Below, in pieces: positions 1 through 5,360 of a stretch of 7,792 nt of DNA. Under the pieces are notes generated by a model, which did no database searches, had not been told where the DNA came from, and was given only the letters and a program-made list of their open reading frames with translations. Origin of the DNA: Thermodesulfatator atlanticus (GTDB lineage: Bacteria; Desulfobacterota; Thermodesulfobacteria; Thermodesulfobacteriales; Thermodesulfatatoraceae); NCBI GenBank assembly GCA_011321895.1, contig DROK01000240.1:1-7792 (forward strand), read 5' to 3'. A program made the position numbers and the translations under genes. Numbering within the stretch: position 1 is the first letter of the stretch; each line of letters begins with the position of its first letter.

Positions 1-455
1 GGGTCAATTTTGGCGACGGAAAAATCCGGCAGCAAAGGCAAAAAATCGATGATATTGGGGGTGACCAAAAGCTGGGCCTCCCTCAGGGCGGAATCCTTTT
101 CGGGAATTATGACCCGATTGGCGCCCACCAGGGAAAGGATGCGGGCGTGGTCTTCGTCTCTGGCTTTAGCCACTATATGTTTGGCGCCCAGTTCTTTAAG
201 GTAAAGGGTGATCAAGATACTTGCGGTAAGGTCTCCCGTAGCCACTACCACTTTTTCTGCTTCAGAAACAGCGAGATTTTTTAGGACTTCCTTCCGGGTG
301 GCGTCCCCCACCAGGGCTTCCGGTACGTACTGGCTAATTTCTTCCACCACCCGTTCGTCTTTGTCCAGACAAAGGACCTCCTGCTTCTCTTCCGCCAGTT
401 TTCGGGCCAGATAAAAACCAAATTTGCCCAGTCCGATCACCAGAAAGCGTGCCAT
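1..455 (-). CDS. ktrA: Ktr potassium uptake system regulatory subunit KtrA (RCK domain), 3'-truncated by window edge
   Basis: This is the cytosolic nucleotide-binding subunit that gates the KtrB channel; in known Ktr systems an octameric RCK ring binds ATP/ADP (and often NAD or c-di-AMP) and opens the pore. The visible 151 residues begin MARFLVIGLGKFG, a Rossmann GxGxxG (G8, G10, G13), with an acidic residue after the second strand (D31). They then contain LVGDAT (48-53), LYLKELGAKHIVAKA (84-98) and TPNIIDFLP (132-140), all typical of KtrA. The RCK_N domain is complete at about residues 1-125; the C-terminal RCK_C domain lies outside the window. The N-terminus resembles KtrA (about 220 aa) more than two-domain TrkA, but the full length cannot be seen. 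The ATG overlaps the ktrB stop by one base (TAATG), and the nearest GAGG lies 13 nt upstream, so translation is probably coupled to ktrB. Frame and family are certain; KtrA rather than TrkA is inferred. Confidence 0.93.
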   Translation of the reverse strand, partial: MARFLVIGLGKFGFYLARKLAEEKQEVLCLDKDERVVEEISQYVPEALVGDATRKEVLKNLAVSEAEKVVVATGDLTASILITLYLKELGAKHIVAKARDEDHARILSLVGANRVIIPEKDSALREAQLLVTPNIIDFLPLLPDFSVAKID

Positions 456-1813
456 TAGCCGATCATAACCTCTTCTGGAGCATAATGGAAAGGTTTGGGT
501 TCTTTCACCTGGGTCAGGAGAGAGACCAGGGAAAGGAACCCCACCCGGCCTCCAAACATCAGCACTATAATCACCAGCTTACCCAAAGCGTCAAGCTTAG
601 GGGTAAGCCCGGTGGAAAGCCCCACCGTCCCGAAGGCTGAGACCGCCTCAAACAGAGTGGCCAAGAATTCACCGTGAGCCTGGTAGAAGGGTACGCTGGG
701 CACCGAAAAAGTCAAAACAAAGTGGAGAACCACAATTACCGTAATCGCCACCACCAATAAGACTATGGCTTTTAGGACCTGGGCCTCCGGGATGGTCCGC
801 TTAAAGGCCACCGTACGGTAATAACCACGCATCCGGCTGAAGGCCGAGGCCCAAATCACCGCTAAGGTGGTCGTTTTGATCCCTCCTCCGGTAGAGCCCG
901 GACAGGCCCCTATAAACATCAAGAGGACCAAAAAATAGAGGCCATGTTCGGAAAAAGAGGCCAAATCCAGGGTATTAAAACCGGCGGTCCTGGCGCTTAC
1001 GCTGTGAAAGAGGGCGGCCAGGATCCGTTCCGGATAAGAGAGGTGTGCCAAAGCCCCGTTCCATTCCAGGACGGCCAAGACCAGCAAGCCGATAACAATT
1101 AAAAGAAAATGGGTTAACAGGGTCAGTTTAAAATGGAGGCTAAACCTGTGTTTGGCTTTTCTTAGATATTCCACCGCTTCATAAATAATGGGAAAACCTG
1201 TATTCCCCAAAAGGACGCCCAGCATAATTATGACCGGCACGTAAAAACTGTTCTGATAAATTACAAGACCCTCGGGAAAGGTGGAAAAACCAGCGTTACA
1301 AAAGGCCGAAATGGCGTGAAAAACCGCATGGAATAAGGCATCTCCCAAAGAAAAACGCAATATAAACGCAAAAAATAAGAAAAAGGCCAAAATAAATTCT
1401 GACAAAAAAGTATAAATAACGATGGTAAAAATCAGGGAGGGAAGATCGGTTAGTCGGTAAGGGAGGAAAGTTTCCTGTACGATGAGACGGCTTCTAAAAT
1501 TAAGAGTTTTTCTTAACCCCAGGGAGATGAGCACGGAAAAGGTCATGACCCCCAGACCGCCGAGCTGGATCAACAAAAGGATGACAGCCTGGCCCAGCCT
1601 GGTGAAGACCTGGGCGGTGTTTACTACCGTAAGCCCGGTCACACATACCGCTGAAGTGGAGGTAAAAAGGGCATCAATCAGGGACAACCTTTGCTGGTGC
1701 ATGAAGGGGAGCCAGAGCAAAAGGGCCCCCACCAGGTCTGTTAAGGCAAAAGAAGAGACTATTAAAAGTGCCGGGTGGGCCCAAAGCCGGGAAGAAAAAA
1801 ACTTAGGGCGCAT
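455..1813 (-). CDS. ktrB: Potassium channel subunit KtrB/TrkH
   Basis: This is the membrane pore of a Ktr/Trk K+ uptake system in the inner membrane. The 452 residues show the family's four M1-P-M2 repeats: hydrophobic helices at roughly 14-36/73-99, 125-152/188-213, 227-250/290-322 and 344-370/410-435. The pore loops carry the single selectivity-filter glycine of each repeat: TSAVCVTGL (G60), AFCNAGF (G175), SARTAGFNT (G278) and SAFGTVGLSTG (G398). Other family signatures are QLGGLGVMTF (83-92), GACPGSTGGGIKTTT (302-316, the M2C gate region) and GGRVGF (421-426), whose arginine is conserved. The length fits KtrB (about 445-455 aa) better than E. coli-type TrkH (about 483). The ATG lies 3 nt after the stop of the upstream Fe-S gene and has no clear Shine-Dalgarno sequence, which suggests translational coupling. 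It is immediately followed by ktrA, its expected partner. K+ versus Na+ dependence cannot be read from the sequence. Confidence 0.96.
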   Translation of the reverse strand: MRPKFFSSRLWAHPALLIVSSFALTDLVGALLLWLPFMHQQRLSLIDALFTSTSAVCVTGLTVVNTAQVFTRLGQAVILLLIQLGGLGVMTFSVLISLGLRKTLNFRSRLIVQETFLPYRLTDLPSLIFTIVIYTFLSEFILAFFLFFAFILRFSLGDALFHAVFHAISAFCNAGFSTFPEGLVIYQNSFYVPVIIMLGVLLGNTGFPIIYEAVEYLRKAKHRFSLHFKLTLLTHFLLIVIGLLVLAVLEWNGALAHLSYPERILAALFHSVSARTAGFNTLDLASFSEHGLYFLVLLMFIGACPGSTGGGIKTTTLAVIWASAFSRMRGYYRTVAFKRTIPEAQVLKAIVLLVVAITVIVVLHFVLTFSVPSVPFYQAHGEFLATLFEAVSAFGTVGLSTGLTPKLDALGKLVIIVLMFGGRVGFLSLVSLLTQVKEPKPFHYAPEEVMIG

Positions 1814-1816
1814 ATT

Positions 1817-2353
1817 TTACTGGTTGAGCAGCTTTTCAAGCTCTTTCCGGGCCGCCTCAAAGCCTTCTTCTTCAAATAAGGGGCGGCAGGCAGAAAGGTC
1901 CGCTTCAGCGGTGGAAAGTTTGGCCGCAAAGGCGAGACAGGTGGCCTCACCACACTTGCCGCAGTTGGTCTTGGGCAGAAGCTGATAGATCTTTAGGGCT
2001 GGAGGCAGGGTGCGGGGCTCGTGACGAGGGGTGATTTCGGCACGCTTGGTCCAGACTTCTTCCAGATAAGCCGCTACCTTTTCCCTCAGTCTTCGCCCCT
2101 CCTCGATGTCAGGGACATCAGAGATCCTTACCTCGTTTCTTCTGACAGCCACCTTGCGTCCGTCAAACTTAAAGACAAGGACCGGTTCTTCAGGGTCATA
2201 AAAGACCACCCGGGCCACGGCGTTCAAATAGGGCATGAGGGGGGAGAGGTCTTCTTCGGCCGGCACGATGGCCTTATACCTGGGGCAACGGGCGTCTACG
2301 TAACAGGAGGCCGGCTCCAGGCGAAAATCTTCGCGTAAAAGCTTCTCACTCAT
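1817..2353 (-). CDS. Small [4Fe-4S]-binding protein with corrinoid iron-sulfur protein-type cluster domain
   Basis: This is a soluble protein of 178 residues with no signal peptide or membrane segment. Residues about 116-160 form the four-cysteine Fe-S domain known from the large subunit of the corrinoid iron-sulfur protein (AcsC/CdhE): LKIYQLLPKTNCGKCGEATC, then further Cys, spacing C131-x2-C134-x4-C139-x16-C156. By family knowledge this binds a low-potential [4Fe-4S] cluster. Residues 1-115 form a separate domain that I do not recognise by name, with C17 and C23 (CYVDARC), the stretch PYLNAVARVVFYDPEEPVLVF (in 41-61) and a charged helix at 83-103. No corrinoid-binding TIM barrel is present, so this is not AcsC itself. 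The reading frame stays open to 2674, but ATG 2353 is chosen because AAAGGAG sits 7 nt upstream and a good promoter lies in the extension. It is first gene of the operon with ktrB and ktrA. Its biochemical role is unknown; electron transfer or redox sensing is an inference. Confidence 0.9.
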   Translation of the reverse strand: MSEKLLREDFRLEPASCYVDARCPRYKAIVPAEEDLSPLMPYLNAVARVVFYDPEEPVLVFKFDGRKVAVRRNEVRISDVPDIEEGRRLREKVAAYLEEVWTKRAEITPRHEPRTLPPALKIYQLLPKTNCGKCGEATCLAFAAKLSTAEADLSACRPLFEEEGFEAARKELEKLLNQ

Positions 2354-2359
2354 AACGCG

Positions 2360-2366
2360 CTCCTTT
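2360..2366 (-). promoter_or_regulatory. Ribosome binding site of the Fe-S protein gene
   Basis: On the minus strand AAAGGAG precedes the ATG at 2353 with a 6-7 nt spacer. It decides the start: the longer open frame reaching 2674 has no comparable site and would translate the promoter region. Confidence 0.85.
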
Positions 2367-2375
2367 GAGTTACAT

Positions 2376-2404
2376 ATTATAAAGACCTTCAGCCCATCGG
2401 CTAA
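2376..2404 (-). promoter_or_regulatory. Sigma-70-type promoter of the Fe-S/ktrB/ktrA operon
   Basis: The minus strand carries a perfect TATAAT -10 box (2381 to 2376). Seventeen bases upstream is TTAGCC (2404 to 2399), a weak 3-of-6 match to the -35 consensus. Transcription would start near 2369 and give a short leader of about 16 nt that holds little more than the ribosome binding site, so this promoter leaves no room for a riboswitch. Confidence 0.6.
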
Positions 2405-2482
2405 ATTTTCCCTTAGTCCATCAGGTTGCCAAAGTAAAAAGATCCAAATTTTATTTACTCTCAAAAATACCTTTTTGGAAAG

Positions 2483-2514
2483 TTTTGCCGGAAGAAATGG
2501 GGGCTTTTTTGCCG
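2483..2514 (+). repeat. Direct repeat of TTTTGCCG, possible operator half-sites
   Basis: TTTTGCCG occurs at 2483-2490 and again at 2507-2514, 24 bp apart, in the AT-rich divergent region between the Fe-S gene and ppaC. A related TTGCC lies at 2426-2430 and its inverse GGCAA at 2536-2540, the latter inside the proposed ppaC -35. No gene is visible in 2354-2627. The repeats could be a regulator site or chance in AT-rich DNA. Confidence 0.25.
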
Positions 2515-2533
2515 TAGTTTTCCATTTTAAAAC

Positions 2534-2563
2534 TTGGCAAAGGCCCTCTTTCTGAGCTATTTT
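2534..2563 (+). promoter_or_regulatory. Candidate promoter of ppaC
   Basis: TTGGCA (2534-2539, 5 of 6 to the -35 consensus) is followed after 18 bp by TATTTT (2558-2563, 4 of 6 to the -10 consensus). A start near 2570 would give a leader of about 57 nt before the ppaC ATG. TATAAA at 2588-2593 is an alternative -10 but lacks a matching -35. Confidence 0.4.
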
Positions 2564-2568
2564 TAGAC

Positions 2569-2599
2569 GGGTCTCAAATACCCTCTTTATAAAAGACCC
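2569..2599 (+). repeat. Inverted repeat in the ppaC leader
   Basis: GGGTCT (2569-2574) is complementary to AGACCC (2594-2599) with a 19-nt loop, and a competing small palindrome AGAC-GG-GTCT lies at 2565-2574. Both are just upstream of the ppaC ribosome binding site and could fold in the mRNA leader. There is no T run, so it is not a terminator, and I do not recognise a known riboswitch. Confidence 0.3.
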
Positions 2600-2614
2600 A
2601 AGTCCAAAATACAA

Positions 2615-2622
2615 AAGGAGGT
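2615..2622 (+). promoter_or_regulatory. Ribosome binding site of ppaC
   Basis: AAGGAGGT ends 5 nt before the ATG at 2628. It is a near-perfect anti-16S match and implies strong translation. Confidence 0.88.
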
Positions 2623-2627
2623 TAAAA

Positions 2628-3551
2628 ATGGCGGCGATTGTAGTAGGACACAAAAACCCGGACACGGATTCCATCTGCGCGGCGATTTCTTTGGCTTATC
2701 TTAAGAGCAAGCTCGGCGTAGAGGCCAAACCCGTGGCCCAGGGGGAAGTAAATCCTGAAAGCAAGTTTGTCCTGGAAAAGTTTGGTTTCCAGGCCCCGGA
2801 GATCGTAACCGACGCCACGGGGCAAAAGATCTTTCTGGTAGACCACAGTGACAAGGCACAAAGCCTTGATAACCTTGAAAAAGGCGAGATCCTCGGCATC
2901 GTTGACCACCACAAACTCGGCGACATCACCACCCCTAACCCCATTGAGATCTGGGTCTGGCCCGTGGGCTGCACCTGCACCGTATTAAAGGGCATGTATG
3001 ATTTTTACGGGGTGGAGATCCCCAAAGAGATCGCGGGTATCATGTGCTGCGCCATCCTGAGCGATACGGTCATCTTTAAGTCCGCCACCTGTACGGATCA
3101 GGACGTAAAGGCGGCCGAGGCCCTGGCCAAGATCGCCGGTATTGATGACCTCAAGGCCCTGGGTCTTGAGATGTTCAAGGTCAAGAGCGCCATCGAGGGC
3201 ACCCCGATTCGTGACCTCATCTACCGTGACTACAAAGACTTTGACATGAGCGGGAACAAGGTCGGCATCGGCCAGCTGGAAGTGGTGGACCTCTCTTTGG
3301 TTGAGCCCATCAAAGACCAGCTTTACGAAGAGCTCAAAAAGATCAAAGAAGAAGGCGGTTACCACAGCATCTTCTTCATGCTCACTGACATTATGAAAGA
3401 AGGGACCGAGCTTCTCATCGTCTCCGATGACCCGAGCGTGGTGGAAAAGGCCTGGGGTGTGAAGCCTGAAGGCAATTCCGTGTGGCTGGCCGGTGTTATG
3501 AGCCGTAAAAAACAGGTGGTTCCCAACCTGGAAAAGGCCTTCGCCGGTTAA
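2628..3551 (+). CDS. ppaC: Manganese-dependent inorganic pyrophosphatase (family II, DHH superfamily)
   Basis: This cytosolic enzyme hydrolyses pyrophosphate to two phosphates and so pulls biosynthetic reactions forward. The 307 residues match the short, CBS-free family II form (about 305-310 aa). The metal ligands are in place: VVGHKNPDTDS gives H8, D12 and D14; FLVDHSD gives D72; the DHH motif is D93-H94-H95; and ILSDTVIFKS gives D146. The C-terminal DHHA2 domain (from about residue 190) ends in the substrate-binding SRKKQVVPNL (292-301). The start is fixed by a consensus ribosome binding site. The gene is monocistronic: it is divergent from the Fe-S/ktr operon and convergent with hflX, with a strong terminator 20 bp after its stop. 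Nothing is missing or odd; five cysteines (C115, C117, C140, C141, C155) lie in the catalytic domain. In the known family Mn2+ or Co2+ activates the enzyme. Confidence 0.97.
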   Translation: MAAIVVGHKNPDTDSICAAISLAYLKSKLGVEAKPVAQGEVNPESKFVLEKFGFQAPEIVTDATGQKIFLVDHSDKAQSLDNLEKGEILGIVDHHKLGDITTPNPIEIWVWPVGCTCTVLKGMYDFYGVEIPKEIAGIMCCAILSDTVIFKSATCTDQDVKAAEALAKIAGIDDLKALGLEMFKVKSAIEGTPIRDLIYRDYKDFDMSGNKVGIGQLEVVDLSLVEPIKDQLYEELKKIKEEGGYHSIFFMLTDIMKEGTELLIVSDDPSVVEKAWGVKPEGNSVWLAGVMSRKKQVVPNLEKAFAG

Positions 3552-3570
3552 ACCAGACGTTTGGGGAGCT

Positions 3571-3600
3571 AAAAAGGCCCCGCTTAAGCGGGGCCTTTTT
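3571..3600. terminator. Bidirectional intrinsic terminator between ppaC and hflX
   Basis: A perfect 30-bp palindrome: the left half AAAAAGGCCCCGCTT is the exact reverse complement of the right half. In RNA it gives an 8-bp GC-rich stem (GGCCCCGC/GCGGGGCC) with a TTAA loop, preceded by five A and followed by five T, so it works on both strands. It lies 19 bp after the ppaC stop and 5 bp after the hflX stop (6 T more follow on the plus side at 3602-3607). Confidence 0.95.
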
Positions 3601-3605
3601 ATTTT

Positions 3606-5282
3606 TTACCACCTCTCTTCCAGGGATGAGACCGCCTGAGGCGGGGCCTCCTTGAGATTCCGGACAGCCAGCAGCTGGCTTACTCGTTCAAGTAGCGGGA
3701 CCAGGCTTTCTTTGTTCAGGGCTGAAATGGCTTCGGCCTGGTAGCGTCGCTTAAGGATTTCCACTTCCAGCGGATCAATGAGATCGATTTTATTAAAAAC
3801 CAAGAGGACGGGCTGATAAAGCCCCATCTCTTCAAAGATCTTTTCCACGGCGAGGATCTGTTCTTCAAAATAGGGGTTGGAAGCGTCGACCAAGTGGAGG
3901 AGGAGGTCAGCCTCGTAGAGTTCTTCCAGCGTGGCCCGAAAGGCCCGTTCCAGGTCTTTGGGTAGATCCCTGATGAAACCCACGGTGTCCGTAAAGATGG
4001 CAAAGCTTCCGTCAGGGAGCCTTACCCGCCTGCTTGCAGGGTCAAGCGTGGCAAAGAGCTTGTTTTCCGCCAGAAGATTACTCTGGGTGAGCTGGTTTAG
4101 CAGGGTGGTCTTTCCCACGTTGGTGTAGCCCACGATGGCCACCACCGGCAGTCCTTCCCGCTTGCGGCGTTTGCGCCGGAGCTTGCGCTGAGAAGAGATA
4201 CTTTTGAGCTCCCTTTCCAGGCGGGCGATCCGGTCTTTGATGCGCCTGCGGTCAACTTCAAGCTTGGTTTCTCCTGGACCACGGCCACCGATCCCACCGG
4301 TGAGGCGGGAAAAGGCGTCGTCACGGCTGCGAAGTCTAGGCAAAAGATAGCGCAACTGGGCCATCTCCACCTGGATTTTGCCCTCGCGGCTGCGGGCCCG
4401 CTGGGCAAAAATGTCCAGAATGAGCTGGGTCCGGTCAATGACCCGAAGTTCCGTGACCTCGGTAATAGAACGCATCTGAGACGGGGTAAGCTCCTGGTCG
4501 AAGATGAGGAGGTTGGCCGAAAGTTGCATGGCCTTGATGATGAGCTCCGAAAGCTTCCCCTTCCCCATCAGATAGCGGGGGTCAATCTTGGCCCGGCGCT
4601 GGATTATGGTGTCCAGCACGGTGACCCCGGCGCTCCGGGCCAGTTCTTTGAGTTCGGCGAGACTTTCTTCAGCCTCATGCTTGGCCCGGGTGGTCACGCT
4701 GATCAGGATGGCCCGGTCCTGCCGGTCCCCAACTTCTTTGGCCGGACGTCTCCTTTCAAGCTCGCTCTCCAGCGAATTGATGAGTTCCTGAAAATTTTCT
4801 TTAAGCTCCCACGGAAAGACCGGAGACAGGTGGGCGTAGTGGTTGCCGTTTTCCCCGGTGGGTAATAAGTGGGCCAGATATAGCCTTCCCGGGAAACCGT
4901 CCTCCTTTACCATTTGGGCCCCCATCAGGTCTAGTCGCAAAAAGGCCAGGTCTAACAGATCGTCCTGGTCGAGGCCTTCGTGGGAGAGATGGGTATGGAT
5001 ACAGCGCAGGCCCCGTAGGCGGCCGCTGCTTTCACGGTACCGGGTAATGGCCGGTATCACTATTCTTCCGTGTTCTCCCACTATGACAAACTCGATCTCC
5101 CCCCGCCGGTTAATAAGGAGGCCCAGCTGACGGTTTAACTCCCGGGAAAGGGCACAAATCTCTTTGGCCAATTCGTGCGAAATAATCTGGTTAGGACTTA
5201 CGCGCCGGCGATAAAGGCGCTCAAGCCTCTTTATCTGGCTGGGTTTCAAACCGCTTAGGTTTCCGTGCAACGTCTTACTCAT
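3606..5282 (-). CDS. hflX: Ribosome-associated GTPase HflX, long form with extra N-terminal domain
   Basis: HflX binds the 50S subunit and, in studied bacteria, splits stalled or hibernating 70S ribosomes under heat or antibiotic stress. The 558 residues exceed E. coli HflX (426). The HflX-specific domain at about 190-375 has MGKGKLSEL (239-247), FDQELTPSQ (261-269) and the glycine-rich GGIGGRGPGETKLEVDRRRI (329-348), followed by a Lys/Arg-rich coiled segment (352-376). The G domain has G1 GYTNVGKTT (385-393), G2 T412, G3 DTVGF (432-436), G4 NKID (497-500) and G5 SAL (520-522). Residues 1-185 are an extra domain with CIHTHLSHEGLDQDD (94-108), also seen in HflX of clostridia and other anaerobes. 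ATG 5282 is the only start available, since an in-frame stop lies seven codons upstream. There is no clear Shine-Dalgarno sequence before it, only an A-rich leader. It is monocistronic and shares its terminator with ppaC. Confidence 0.96.
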   Translation of the reverse strand: MSKTLHGNLSGLKPSQIKRLERLYRRRVSPNQIISHELAKEICALSRELNRQLGLLINRRGEIEFVIVGEHGRIVIPAITRYRESSGRLRGLRCIHTHLSHEGLDQDDLLDLAFLRLDLMGAQMVKEDGFPGRLYLAHLLPTGENGNHYAHLSPVFPWELKENFQELINSLESELERRRPAKEVGDRQDRAILISVTTRAKHEAEESLAELKELARSAGVTVLDTIIQRRAKIDPRYLMGKGKLSELIIKAMQLSANLLIFDQELTPSQMRSITEVTELRVIDRTQLILDIFAQRARSREGKIQVEMAQLRYLLPRLRSRDDAFSRLTGGIGGRGPGETKLEVDRRRIKDRIARLERELKSISSQRKLRRKRRKREGLPVVAIVGYTNVGKTTLLNQLTQSNLLAENKLFATLDPASRRVRLPDGSFAIFTDTVGFIRDLPKDLERAFRATLEELYEADLLLHLVDASNPYFEEQILAVEKIFEEMGLYQPVLLVFNKIDLIDPLEVEILKRRYQAEAISALNKESLVPLLERVSQLLAVRNLKEAPPQAVSSLEERW

Positions 5283-5323
5283 CTTTTTTGAGCGTTTTGG
5301 CTAATTTCATTAATTTTTAACTA

Positions 5324-5352
5324 ATTGTACCACAGATGCCTTTTTGAGGAAA
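5324..5352 (-). promoter_or_regulatory. Candidate promoter of hflX
   Basis: On the minus strand TACAAT (5329 to 5324, 5 of 6 to the -10 consensus) is preceded after 17 bp by TTTCCT (5352 to 5347, 3 of 6 to -35). Transcription would start near 5317, leaving an AT-rich leader of about 35 nt without a good ribosome binding site. The -35 overlaps the cbiA ribosome binding site on the other strand. Confidence 0.45.
5346..5350 (+). promoter_or_regulatory. Ribosome binding site supporting the GTG start of cbiA
   Basis: GAGGA lies 10 nt before GTG 5361, a slightly long spacer. The alternative in-frame ATG at 5397 has no Shine-Dalgarno sequence, so the GTG start is preferred. I saw no convincing plus-strand promoter in the 78-bp gap 5283-5360. 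Confidence 0.55.
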
Positions 5353-5360
5353 AACTATAG

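Noticed and set aside
1..455. Two-domain TrkA instead of KtrA
   Set aside because: The start MARFLVIGLGKFG, the TPNIIDFLP stretch and a KtrB-length partner fit KtrA better; full length outside the window would settle it.
1482..1985. Plus-strand open frame of 167 codons
   Set aside because: It lies antisense to ktrB and the Fe-S gene, both of which have clear family motifs; the translation is Ser/Arg-rich shadow sequence with no ribosome binding site.
2021..2338. Plus-strand open frame of 105 codons
   Set aside because: It is fully antisense to the Fe-S protein gene, with no recognisable motif; treated as a shadow frame.
2354..2627. Fluoride riboswitch upstream of ppaC
   Set aside because: Fluoride switches are sometimes found with pyrophosphatase genes, but I could not find the conserved core on the plus strand, and the likely leader is only about 57 nt.
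2354..2674. N-terminal extension of the Fe-S protein frame up to an ATG at 2674 (285 aa)
   Set aside because: The extension covers the promoter (TATAAT 2381-2376), overlaps the start of ppaC, has no ribosome binding site and does not look like a folded domain; ATG 2353 has a strong site.
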